Both the position numbers and the translations under genes were made by a program. From Orbilia blumenaviensis (taxonomy: Eukaryota > Ascomycota > Orbiliomycetes > Orbiliales > Orbiliaceae), in contig JAVHNS010000001.1 in NCBI GenBank assembly GCA_036872755.1, positions 3,038,001-3,102,000 on the forward strand: a DNA stretch of 64,000 nt, written 5' to 3'. The notes beneath the pieces were generated by a model, which did no database searches, was not told where the DNA came from, and was given only the letters and a program-made list of their open reading frames with translations. Below, piece after piece: positions 12,441 to 23,400 of this stretch (its first letter is position 1; each line of letters starts with the position of its first letter).

Positions 12441-13041
12441 ATGGTAACATTTCTCCAGCTCTGGGAATGCCCTAATGATAGCTAATTCGAATCTACAGTC
12501 CGGCTCCTTACGTCTCGTCCCGTCATCCTCCCAACCGAGCAAGCTCTCCCTCCCCTCCTCCTCCACAACCGGTGCTCCATCCTCCCACTCCGTCCACGAC
12601 ACCATCCGCCATGGCCTCCCAACCACAAGTGCAGATCTAAACTCTCACCACCCCCTCGAGAACCGTCTTAAGAACTGGGAAGCTACACAGGAGAACCTCA
12701 AGATGGAGAGTCTGAAGCGTACCTTTGGACTGGCAGAGCCTGTAAGGAGGGGTATGGAGAAGATGATTGTTGGTGCTGTATGTCAAAAACCTATCGTGCT
12801 GTCCCAGTTCTCTGAGTATTCATTTTCTATAACGATATTTTTGCTAACAATAATGTCTTGCGAAAATTAGGACTTCCGACCTGCTGTTCTCGGTGGCCCA
12901 TCCAACCTCCACATGGACATCCTGAACGGCCGTGAGTGCTGGATTGACTGGGAAGACGTATTCGTAGGCGACAGGCTGGATGGTGAAACCCCAGACTTCC
13001 ACACCGAATTTGATGCCATCATGCGTGGAAAGCAACGGTAG
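12441..13041 (+). CDS. UMP1: Proteasome maturation factor Ump1, 3 exons
   Basis: Proposed exons are 12441-12443, 12499-12777 and 12871-13041, giving 150 residues against 148 in yeast Ump1. The first exon would be the ATG alone. It is followed directly by GTAACA, a branch-like GCTAAT at 12481 and an acceptor CAG at 12498, so the protein starts M-SGSLRLVPSS, as expected for fungal Ump1. The body has HPLENRL, LKNWE, MESLKRTFGLAEPVRRGMEK and, after intron 2, the signature AVLGGPSNLHMDILNGRE. Ump1 is a mostly disordered chaperone inside 20S half-proteasomes that blocks premature dimerisation and is degraded when the particle matures. An alternative start at ATG 12475 would need no first intron and would add eight residues before SGSLRLV. 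The downstream neighbour SVF1 is convergent. Confidence 0.9.
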
Positions 13042-13531
13042 ATTATTTATATCACGCCCGAAAACCAAACCGCTGTCCATTTGGGGAATTATAGGACAAT
13101 GATATCTCGATGAACACGATAGACTAGTACTAAAATACAAAGAAGTCACAATCAAGTTTCGGTTCCCCGCATAAATATACTGATACCTCTCACTCTACTT
13201 GTCAAATCAAAATCGTAAGGCAAATTTCTTATTAGGTATTATGGCAGATATTAAATTTATATCCAAACGACCGACTTTCGATGAATTTATATCTCAGTCT
13301 GTCTTCCACACAAAGAACAATCAAGTTCTTACTTTCCAAACAGTAAAAGAAACAAAAACATGAGCGAATGTGGGTAATCTGAACGCCAGGTCCTCACACC
13401 ACACCATCAAGCATTACCAGACCCAGAAACGTTAACGACAGATTATAAAGGCGTTTTCCTACTTAAGGAGATAACCGTTTCAAGTAAGTATGTACCGCGA
13501 CAGGTAAAAAAATTTGTCAAGGTTTGGTCCT
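13042..13531. other. Convergent intergenic region UMP1/SVF1
   Basis: AT-rich 3' flanks of the two converging genes. No open frame of note, RNA gene or repeat is visible. Confidence 0.4.
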
Positions 13532-15041
13532 CTACGAAATGAAAGTTGCTTCCGAGAACACCCATCCTTCTTCAGTTGTCTCATTGTCGCCAACTTTTAC
13601 TTTCAGGCTCACTCGCTCAAAGAACTATAAAAATGATATATTAGCACATCGTTTCTCTAAATGACAAATTTTTATCCCCGGACGACTTGCCTGATAAATG
13701 TAAGGCCTTGTTCCAGCAGCGGCCGACACAATCGATTTAACAAACCCAGGGACTTCGCTCATAATATCGACTCGGTCCATTCTCTGAGGCCAGGTTGTCT
13801 CGATGACTGCAACAACATCCTTTCCATCTTTGTTCTTACCGGTCCAAGTAAACTTGACATCCTTTGGCTCAGGCCACTGAGCTTCTGGATCCTCCTTGGA
13901 TGTAATATGCTCAGCAATATTCCCAGGTAAGCCGCTAGCGCTGATAATTTCTCCGTCCATTGCGATACCACCAACCGCAACACGGGTTTGGCCGTAAGAG
14001 GGTGGGGTTGTGAATTCCATGAAATTAGCAGAGACAGTGGGTCCCTGGAAGTTTGCGAAATTCCACCTAGCAGCTATATATAACGAAAATCAGTGAGTAT
14101 TGTAATCCAGTATATCCAGTAGTGTATCGACGGAAATCTGTAACCTTACCAGCGTGGTGGGGTTTCATATTTTGCAGGGCGTGAATAAACAGACCCGATC
14201 CATCAACCTTAACAGTCTCTCCCTTGATCACAAAAACACCCTCAACTTTACATCTTGGCCAGAAAGAATGTCTGATCTCGCCCCATGGCTTCGACTGATC
14301 AGTCCCATACGTTGATCTACCATCGACACCAGCCATGAATCCTGGAGCAAGTCTTGTGAAGACCAGGTTGCAGAAGCAGTTGGGATCAGCTTGAGATTTG
14401 ACCTTGTAGACCCCACCATCCTCGCTCAGTGTAACAGCGACATTGTCAGCGTAGAATGAAGTTTTGTAGTCTTCTACCGGCGCGTCGGTCCCTGACCCCT
14501 CAGTAGATGGCTTTGGACCATGGAAAGAAGGGTTGGTGAGTGGAACCGAAGACCAGAATTTCTCTTCAGGTTTCTTAGGATCGAAAATCTTGATGTTGAA
14601 CTGAGCGGTAGTTTTGACGCCACTTTTGATTTTGATTTTTCACCAATCAGTTTTATCGAAAAAATACGCCAGGCGGGACGGCGAAAGTGTTCTTACGGAA
14701 CGACCACACTATAGATCACCTGAGCCATACCCATCCGTCCATCATCAGTGGTGATGTAGAAGACCTGGCTCTCGACATTGGTACCGGTTTTGATAGCCCA
14801 GGCAAGGTCCTTTGAGGTTGTTTCGGTGTACAAGGGCTTGTTGGCATCGGCTTCCGCGTGCTGGTGAACGGTCTTGATAGCTTCCGGGCCGTATTCAGGC
14901 TCAGCTGTGCCGGCCACATTCGCAACTCTGAAGTCGATAGATAATAACTTTTGATAAGCTGGTGAAGTCTCACGGAGAGTGATACCGAGATATTAGCTCG
15001 CGAAAAGGAAGGACATACGCTGCTTGTGCCCACTTAAACAT
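13532..15041 (-). CDS. SVF1: Svf1-family protein (ceramide-binding lipocalin-type), 5 exons
   Basis: Exons in transcript order are 15041-15019, 14927-14697, 14622-14150, 14073-13691 and 13624-13532: 1203 nt, 400 residues, all phases consistent. The N-terminus [20 protein letters not shown] is typical of Svf1. Later blocks include [68 protein letters not shown] and, in the last exon, a C-terminus ending [12 protein letters not shown]. Svf1 has two lipocalin-like beta-barrels, supports survival under oxidative and cold stress, and in yeast helps non-vesicular ceramide transport from ER to Golgi. The amphipathic N-terminus is the membrane anchor in that model. The last intron (13690-13625) begins GCAAGT, a GC-AG intron. 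Reading through it would replace the conserved C-terminus by an unrelated tail ending CANISFL. Confidence 0.9.
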
Positions 15042-15920
15042 TCTGGTGGGTGTTATTAGATAGTAGACAAATTAGATAGAACGTTAACGAGTCGTGAACA
15101 AAAAAGTAATAGATAGAAACAAAAGGGTCCCTGAGCAAGCTGCCTCTCCCAGAAGTGTAGATAATAACGTCAGGAGAAAGTCCAGTCGTGAAGCTGAAGG
15201 TCAGTTGTACAGGTTGGGGTTCTGGTCTTTAGGTTTCTCATTTAGCTTGGGGCGAGAGAGCTACGTCGAGCAGGTTAATTGGTGCCCTGCAGGTTTGATT
15301 CGTTCGGGTTTACGCGGACTGCACTCGGTCACACGACGTCACCGCCGACCCGACTTTCAACGCAAAAAATACAACAAGCTGCACCAGATTTAGCCTGGGA
15401 CAGTGCTTTCTCGGGCACCGAGTTGCCATCTGGGTAGTTTATCACGCGACTTTGGATATCGTATCACACTATCGTCTGGCAAGAAACATGCGCCGTGGGC
15501 TATTCTGATTTATTTTAGTTTTAATTCCAAGAGGAAAAAGGGGTTTCTAAATCTTTTGTTTAAGATCCATCTCAAATATTCAAATTGTCCGATGCAATAG
15601 CGCTATCCAGTCATAACACAGAAGATCTGCAGCTGTTATGTAGGGTAGTATCGTGTGGCAGCAGCATGCAGCATGGTTCGGTCCGATCGATCTCGCATCT
15701 ACGTCCGCTCTCATAGTTAAATGCTACCTAGGCAAAATGGAATTCTTTGCAAAACAATGTGCATTCGCTTAAATAGACTGAATTTATAGACCTAGAGATC
15801 AAATCTTTGAACCATAAATTAGTGGTTCCGAACAGCTTAACCTTATAAAGGCCTTAGATAAAATACTACTAAATATATACATAGAATATAACTTTGAATT
15901 TGCAACGGTGAACTCATAGA
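15042..15920. other. Intergenic region, SVF1 promoter and 3' flank of the next gene
   Basis: The first part (15042-15400) should hold the SVF1 promoter. The rest is AT-rich with no conserved open frame. The plus-strand frames at 15094-15393 and 15403-15600 have no recognisable features and are judged chance. Confidence 0.35.
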
Positions 15921-17174
15921 TTATCTGACTGTTCCCCCGAATTTATAGTTCTGCTGGGAATACGCCACTTCATTCTCGCTTGAATCCGGCAGTTTCACCG
16001 CATTCTCAAATACCGCCACCCTCCGCTCTTCATTCTCTCCATTCCTCATCGACACCGTGTTACTACTTAATATTGTCTCGGACCCCGCCGGTAACTTGTA
16101 GCGGTAAGCCCCAGTCTCCATCTTTCCGTAACTCGACGAACGCGAGTCGTCAAATGGGATATATTTATCTCCACTGGTTTGGGTCGGTGGTGGTGGAACT
16201 GGTGGATCGATGCCCCTATCCATCAAGCTCATTCCAAGTGATCTTTTCCTTCTCCAGAAGATAAATGCAATAATCCCGATAGCAATCGGTGCGAGCACCC
16301 CAACCACGATCCCGGCGATGGCCCCAGAGCTCAACCCACTCTTCTGTTCCTGGCCATTATTGCCGTCTTGATCTCCACCAGGACCTCCTGTCTCAGTTGG
16401 CGCACTCCCACCAGCTGTTGTCCCCAATCCACCACTTGTAGTTCTTGCCGTAGGTCTACTCGATGTCGTCTCCGTCGAAGACGCAGGAGTAGCGGTCACT
16501 ACCGCCTCAACAGCCAAAAAGAACGGTCTAGCGTATGTGCTGACATAAAACGGATCCGACAGTCTGCCATCAGCCCTACTCGACGGATTTTGTGTAAAAC
16601 AAAGCGGCGTTTGCGACAATCCGAATAACGACCAAAGTGATATCCCACTAGAGAAGGAGAAAAAATTTAGCTCTCGAGAACGTTTTCGCGCACGATATAT
16701 CAATTCGTGTAGATATGTAGGCTTGAATACGAACCTTGGGCAGCAAACAACTGTACTCTCAATACTCCCCGCCCTCGTCAACACCGGCCCTCCTGTACGC
16801 CCACCCCACGCCGGTTTATCCATATAGCCCTCAGGGCAAACCCCTCTCGTCCCACTAACCGTACTAGTTATATCACCAAACACAACCCCAGGCTTCCAAC
16901 TCGGCGGGCAACAGCTTTTCCTAACCTGCGCCCCGCATCCCATATTATATATCGTCTCTTGATTATCATCTCGTGCAGATACTTCGGAAAAGCAATTTGC
17001 GGAAACGGTCCATGATGAAGGGTATGGCGCAACAGTGGTGAGTTTTAGAGTTGCGACCGTACCCGGGTTTGTGGGAGACTTCGACTGTGCTGTTGTTAAT
17101 GTAGCGTGGAGCGTTGTTGTTGTAAGTAGGGTAAATATGGCGAGAGGAAGGGAAAACGGCCGTAAGGAATGCAT
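15921..17174 (-). CDS. Predicted surface protein, Cys-rich ectodomain and one transmembrane segment
   Basis: I do not recognise a named family. Exons 17174-16735 and 16647-15921 give 388 residues. A hydrophobic signal peptide (about 1-29) precedes an ectodomain with a Cys pattern around MGCGAQVRKSCCPPSW, GVCPEGY and VVCCPSG, as in many fungal surface receptors. A Ser/Thr/Gly-rich stalk and a single transmembrane helix (about 255-278, AIAGIVVGVLAPIAIGIIAF) ending in RRKR follow, then a cytoplasmic tail with PPVPPPP. The intron 16734-16648 (GTTCGT...CTCTAG) is exactly 87 nt and has no stop, so an unspliced reading is also open, but splicing restores the expected CCPSG motif. The topology resembles Mid2/Wsc-type wall sensors. 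That comparison is by architecture only, without a WSC domain. Confidence 0.7.
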   Translation of the reverse strand: MHSLRPFSLPLAIFTLLTTTTLHATLTTAQSKSPTNPGTVATLKLTTVAPYPSSWTVSANCFSEVSARDDNQETIYNMGCGAQVRKSCCPPSWKPGVVFGDITSTVSGTRGVCPEGYMDKPAWGGRTGGPVLTRAGSIESTVVCCPRFVFKPTYLHELIYRARKRSRELNFFSFSSGISLWSLFGLSQTPLCFTQNPSSRADGRLSDPFYVSTYARPFFLAVEAVVTATPASSTETTSSRPTARTTSGGLGTTAGGSAPTETGGPGGDQDGNNGQEQKSGLSSGAIAGIVVGVLAPIAIGIIAFIFWRRKRSLGMSLMDRGIDPPVPPPPTQTSGDKYIPFDDSRSSSYGKMETGAYRYKLPAGSETILSSNTVSMRNGENEERRVAVFENAVKLPDSSENEVAYSQQNYKFGGTVR

Positions 17175-20100
17175 TTTCTCGTTAAAATATAAATGTAAAA
17201 TAAAACAAAGTAGGAGCGAATAAAGTATATATCCAGATGTCGCAGTAGCTTATAACTGGTAGTATGAAGATCTGGATCTGACAACTGAGAGAGGTGTTGT
17301 TTCCAGCGCCCCGTACACGACTACTGCAAGGAGTGTGATGTCGGTGGCGGGCGGTCGCACAGACTCTACCCTTTTTCTCAGTTCGGAAATTACCAGATCG
17401 GAACAGCGGCACCAAAAAACGAGAACCCTGAACCCAACGTTGAATTTTCCAATTGTAATTCGAGCGAACGAAGCTTAAGAATCGACAGCGTGGAAATAAA
17501 TTATTGGATATACCCTGATGCTTTTTGTCGTATACGGATTTGATCGACCTTAATAAACTAGCGACCGGCGACAAGCGCAAGCAAGAAATTTAAGAAGGGG
17601 AAGGGAAACCCGGAGAAAAAAGGACCAAACGGGAAGAAAGCAGGCTTTAAAGTACTTGGTATTAATTGACCACATGTAAAAAAAAATAAAATAAAAAATA
17701 AGAGAAAACTTGAAAAGAAAAGAAAAGAAAAACTTGAAACAGGCTGCAGATGCCAGCCCAATATATAACAAGGTCTCCCGGTTTTTTGACAGGAAGAAGG
17801 AAGGACTAAAATTAACATGGACTTTGCGCAATAAGAATCGCAGGGCCCAGGCGCCAGGGGTCACACTCAGGCAACCGCATATTTAGACCCGGCCCTGGCA
17901 GCCATGGATGGTCATAGCCAGCCAGCAGGTCTTCAGTTGTCACACACAGGTGGGCTCGACTGTTGAAATGGCCCGAACACCGAGCGACTCAGCCTAGCTA
18001 GATCGGCTTGGTATACCATGGATTATAACGTTAGGCTCCTGCCGAACCACGCCGTTCCCCATCGTCATACATTTGTGCGCCGTCTAGACGTCTATATATA
18101 TCTATACTTCTTAACGGCTGTTAACAGCGCACAGTATTGGAGATCGTCCCAGAGTAAAGGCTGTGGTTGGAAGAAGTACAGGTACCTAGCTTCGCTTTCG
18201 GACTTTTGGAGCCTTCGAAGCTTCCCTCTAGCTTATAGTTCCAAAACTCGCAACATATGCATATTATTATATTGGTATCAAATATATGTGCCTATGATGT
18301 TGGCTGCTGCGGGCGCACGCTGGTACTAGTCAGGTTTTATCATAATATCCCAGTTGAGTAACATTATATATACGTAGCCGCACTCACATGGTTTGTTACG
18401 TTCTTTTCAAAGTACCCATACAAAGATACATACTTATATGATCGATATCGACACTAGTAACCATAGCAAATAGAATCTTGTTTGTCATGATCTCACTATT
18501 TCATTAAATGCAACTGAAAGGTCAATGGATTCCATTTATATATGTAGTCCTGTCGGTTTTGGTCGGGGATAACTCCCTAGCGCACCAATTAAGAGCTAAT
18601 ATTATAAATATTTATAATTTTTAGACTATTGTATTGTCGTTGGCCACTTTATAGGCTTTAAAGACCTAAAAATATACATGCCACCATCTATGCGTCTACA
18701 TGCTCTGGCCTTCCTTCCTTCCTACCAACATCAACAGCCGCAAGAAAAGTTTGCATTCCATACAGACCTTTGTGTTATGTAGTTCTGGCTGCAACGAGAC
18801 CAGATATTACGACACTACTAGTATCTACGGCATCAAAAACAGCCCCCCATGGTACCATACGGGGTGGAATCCGAAAAAATGAACATGAATGACGTGTAAT
18901 CCTAACCCAGCGCTAAACTGGCTGCCCTTTATTCCGATCCCCATAGATGCCGCACCGAGAATACTATGTCGACGGCTTCTTCCTACGTTCTACTTCAAGC
19001 TGATATGGTAGGATCTATTCATGAGTAATTACTGTTTTGTTTATTTAGCTATATATTGAGGTGAATCTACCGTTATGCGTGCTGTCCAAGGCGTGGAAAT
19101 GGAACGAGCCTATAGATAACTGTCCTGGATGGTACTAGGTCGATCGTTCTATCCTTATTACCAGAAGATGTCGTCCTTGTGGAAGTTCCCATCTGGTATC
19201 TAAATGCTATCCCACCTATCAATCTAATAACGGCCAACGGGGCGTTGCTTCTCCAAGTTTGGTGGTGAAGGCCAGGCTATGGAACCGGGGTAGAGATGAA
19301 CCTGTAGGAACCTGGTTCCTAGAGCACACAATCGTTAGAGCACAGATGCTGGGGCTACTAATTAGGTTGTCAGGCTTCGGGGTCCGACGTACTTTTATCG
19401 AGCTACCAGCTCAACGGCCAGCATAGTTCCCTTTACCACCGTTTTCTCTAAGCGAAAATCTGGAATAACCCGTTCCCTTCATGATTTTATATTCTTTTCT
19501 CCCTTCGGAGATTGGGGTTTAGAAAACCAATTAAACTACACCTTCCTTGATATCATCCATTAGTTTATAACTTCCTCAACCTAAGTTTAATTTCTATGAT
19601 TTTAGTTATTTTGCAATATGGAAAGCTAATACATTTATTGTGTATATTTTAAGCTCAATTCGAGTTTGATTCCTCATACGAACAAACCCGAGGCCGATCT
19701 TTTGTTCTCTGGATTGGTGCCTTTACCCCTTCAGAAGTGGTCGATAACACGCCACAGATTCAGCTCACGGAGCCTAGAAAAGATTCATACAAGCCTTCAA
19801 GAGAGAAACCCAACTGGAATAGGAGTGGGTCTGATAGCCTTGGCTTCGCCTTCCATAATTACTCTCCGACCTTTCATACTCAATTGTGTGCTTTGCTGGG
19901 ACCAAGACTATATGCTTAGTATGAACCCAGTACTTGTGCGTGTATGTGGATGTGTACAGTAAGCAGGGAGGCGAAGGTTGCATTACTGATCTGAAAGTCG
20001 ACGTCCTTGGATAATTAGCGAGCCCCGCTAAAGGAATGCAATCAATCTCATATGTAGCTACACGCTACACAAGGCATGAAAGATGAGCGATAATATGGCA

Positions 20101-20466
20101 TCAAACTGAGCTACTACCCGTACATGTACGACTGTATCAGAAAATGCAGCTCGTATGTTGATGTATCATGTGCGCCAAAATTATATTATCGCTCACAGAA
20201 TATTGTATCAGACAAAGTAGATGTATGTACATAGATTCAGCAATAAATATCCCCAGTTTCAAACGAGAATACAAAACTTTTGCATCAAGGGAAAGGTTAA
20301 AAGGAAAATAAAATACAAAATAGACGATAGCCAGAATGCAGTATATATCTAAACGTAAAGGAAATATCAAGCCAAGCTGTAGTCCCATCCATAAGTAACC
20401 GAACAAAACCGGGGCCCTTGTTAACGTTATAACCATCCCACCTTCCCCATAAATTGCCACATTTGT
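17175..20466. other. Gene-poor AT-rich intergenic region of 3.3 kb
   Basis: I find no supported gene. The left edge is the promoter of the membrane protein to its left; it includes AAAAG repeats at about 17715-17733 and other A/G-rich patches. The rest is AT-rich with many TATA-like strings and only short frames of non-protein-like composition (for example 18018-18329 and 19666-19962). The right edge is the 3' flank of the sulfite reductase gene. No tRNA arms or long repeats were seen. Confidence 0.4.
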
Positions 20467-23400
20467 CTATTCCTCCGTATCTTCTTCGGCAACCTGTCAA
20501 AAACGAATACCCATGTCAGTTCGTTTACCACCCATGCAAAAACTTAAAAAGGCTAAAGATTAGAAGAACTTAATCACTCACCCCTTCATGGAAATTTGTC
20601 CCATGTGTCGTTTCCTTGATGATGCCACTCCTAATACAGAAATCTCCAAACTTCTCACCTTCCTCTCTCTCGATCGCGTATCTCTTAAACATTGGCTTCA
20701 AAATTTCCAAGATTTCCTCCTCTTTAATCGAGCTTCTATATAATTTATTCAATCGCTGCCCGTGGTAACCACCGCCCAAGTACATGTTATAAGCGCCATA
20801 TGCCTTTCCGACAAATGCGACTTCTGCCAACCAGGGCCTGGCACAACCGTTTGGACATCCAGTCATTCTCATAACGATAGAGTCATGGCGAAGCCCAGCT
20901 TCCTCAAGTGTTGACTCCAACTTACTGATCAACTTGGGTAGATATCTTTCACTTTCTGCCATGGCCAAACCGCAGGTTGGGAAAGCCACGCAAGCGCTCG
21001 ATGACAACCTCAGACCAGAAAACTTGACGTTATCCAGTCCGTAGTGTTCCATTAAACCCTTTACTTCCGCCAAATCCTCATCCTCCACATTCGACATGAT
21101 CAAATGCTGATTTCCTGTCAACCTAAACTCTCCCTTGCCTAACTTAGCAATCTCCCTCAATCCTGTCCTCATCATGAACTCCGGAGTATCCTCGATTCTA
21201 CCGTTCTCAATGAAGAAGGTAAAATGGTTCCGGCCATTCTCATCCTTCTGCCATCCAAAAGTATCAACGTTGCTCTGGAATGTAAAAGGTTTTTCAGGTT
21301 CAAACTTCCATCCGAGAAGCTCTTCAACCTTTCCTCGGAAACCTTCGACTCCCATATCATCAATTGTATACTTTAATCGGGCATGTTTACGGTTCTTCCT
21401 ATCTCCATGGTCACGCTGGACGAGCATAACCTTCTCGCAGGCAAGGTGAACTGTTTCCTTGGGAACGTAGCCAAACATGCTACCCGTTCGTGGATAGGTC
21501 TTCTTGTTGTTATGTGTAACACCCATACCACCACCTGCTAGGAAGTTGAATCCGGCGAGGTTGCCGTCTTCGCCCTTAATAGCGATTAGACCAATATCGT
21601 GAGCGTAAACATCGGTATCGTTATCTATAGAAAAGTTAGCGCTGTACTTTATGGGAAGATGAAATAAAAGGCAGAGTATCCTTACGTGGTGGAATGGCAA
21701 TTGTGATCTTGAACTTTCTGGGCAGATAAGTTGGTCCGTACAGCGGCTCGTGGTCAACCACTGCATCACCTGCAACCTGTGTCTTCTTATCGTTCTCGTC
21801 CTGTAGCCAAATCTCATGGTAGGCTGTGGTGCTCGGCAGCAAGTGGTCACTGATCAACTTCGAGTATTCCCACACTTGTCGGTGGTATGCCGACTTGTAC
21901 GGTAAGCTGCTGCACATGACGTTTCGGTTGACATCTCCACAGGCCGCAATTGTGGTCATAAGTGCACGATTGATGGCCCTCATCGAGTTCCTGAGATCTG
22001 TCTTGATGATGCCGTGGAACTGGAAGGTTTGTCGGGTGGTGAGCTTCATGGTCTTGTTACCGTAGTCCTCGCAGATATCGTCCATCTGCAGCCACTGCTT
22101 GGGGGTTGCGATACCTCCAGGCAATCGACAACGAATCATGAAGGAGTATGCAGGCTCTAATCCCTGGGCTTTCCTCTCTTCTCTCAAGTCTCGGTCATCT
22201 TGCATGTATGTTCCGTGGAACTTCGTCAGCTGCTGATCAGCCGCCGAAATCGCCATGGTCGACATATCCTCAAGACCCTCTGCAATTGTTCCTCTAAGGA
22301 AGTTAGAGGCGATCTTGATATCTTCGTTTGTGATTGGTGGTGGCTCATCAGCGAGACCCTCAACTTTATCAACCCCGAGAGCGGCCCAAATCTTAGGCTC
22401 CCAGTCTGCATACGCAGTCTGATAGGTGTCAGGATCTTGATCGTCTCCCAAACCAACATCTACAATCCTCTTTCCACCAAGAACCTCGAGTCTGGCATCC
22501 AGATCCTTTGCGGGCTTGTTGTAGTAGATTTTGTCCTCCTTTCTAGGCCAGTAGTGGCTATCACCCAACCCGAAGACGGCATAGTTGACACCAGCGAGAT
22601 CTATATCGGTAGCGCCACCCTTAACCGCTTCCCAGAAGTTCCTTCCGTTCTGTGGGAACTCACCCTGGCCGGCAACAGAAGTCATCAACACCAAATTCTC
22701 TTCGCTGTTGATATCCTCGAGTGGGTAATCATCCATGCTCATGGCATAAGCCTTCAATCCCCTGGCCTTACCCCTCCTTTGCAGCCTCTTGGCCAAGTTC
22801 TCTGCGTTACCACCGTCGGACGCGAACAGAATTGTCAACGGCGCACCTTCCAACCCTTCGAGTAACTTGGCATAGGCGTCCTTTGCCTTCCTCTTTTGGG
22901 CATCTCGGACCTCAACTCCATAGCTGCCCTTAAGATTGGCGGCAAAGACTGGATCTCGCTTCAATAGCCTGGAGAGATGGTTCTCCCTTTCTAAGAACTC
23001 CTTCATCTCGTTCCGGATTCTCTCAGAGTCAAGCTCGAAGTTATCGCCCTTGCCCTTCTCCTCCCTTGTTGGGTCCCAGCGGTACAGCGGCCAGTAACCA
23101 ATATCTACGGCCTTCTTAGTTTCTTGCAAGATTGTAAGCGGCGACTCATCCTCCTTTTGATAAGGCAGATAAGCAAGCACCACCGACGGGCCATCGAATT
23201 GCTCTGCCTCAATCAAAGCATGCAAGACCTGAGTGTAGGAACTGTAAACTGCGACGGAAGCAACATAGCACCCGCCGAAATTCATGGCATAGAGACCAAT
23301 ATCCTTCTTTCTGCGGGTAGCATCATGCACTGCCTTCTCAGAGTAGGGTTGAGAGTCAATGACGAGCATGTTGATGTTCTTGCCGGAAGCGATAACATGG

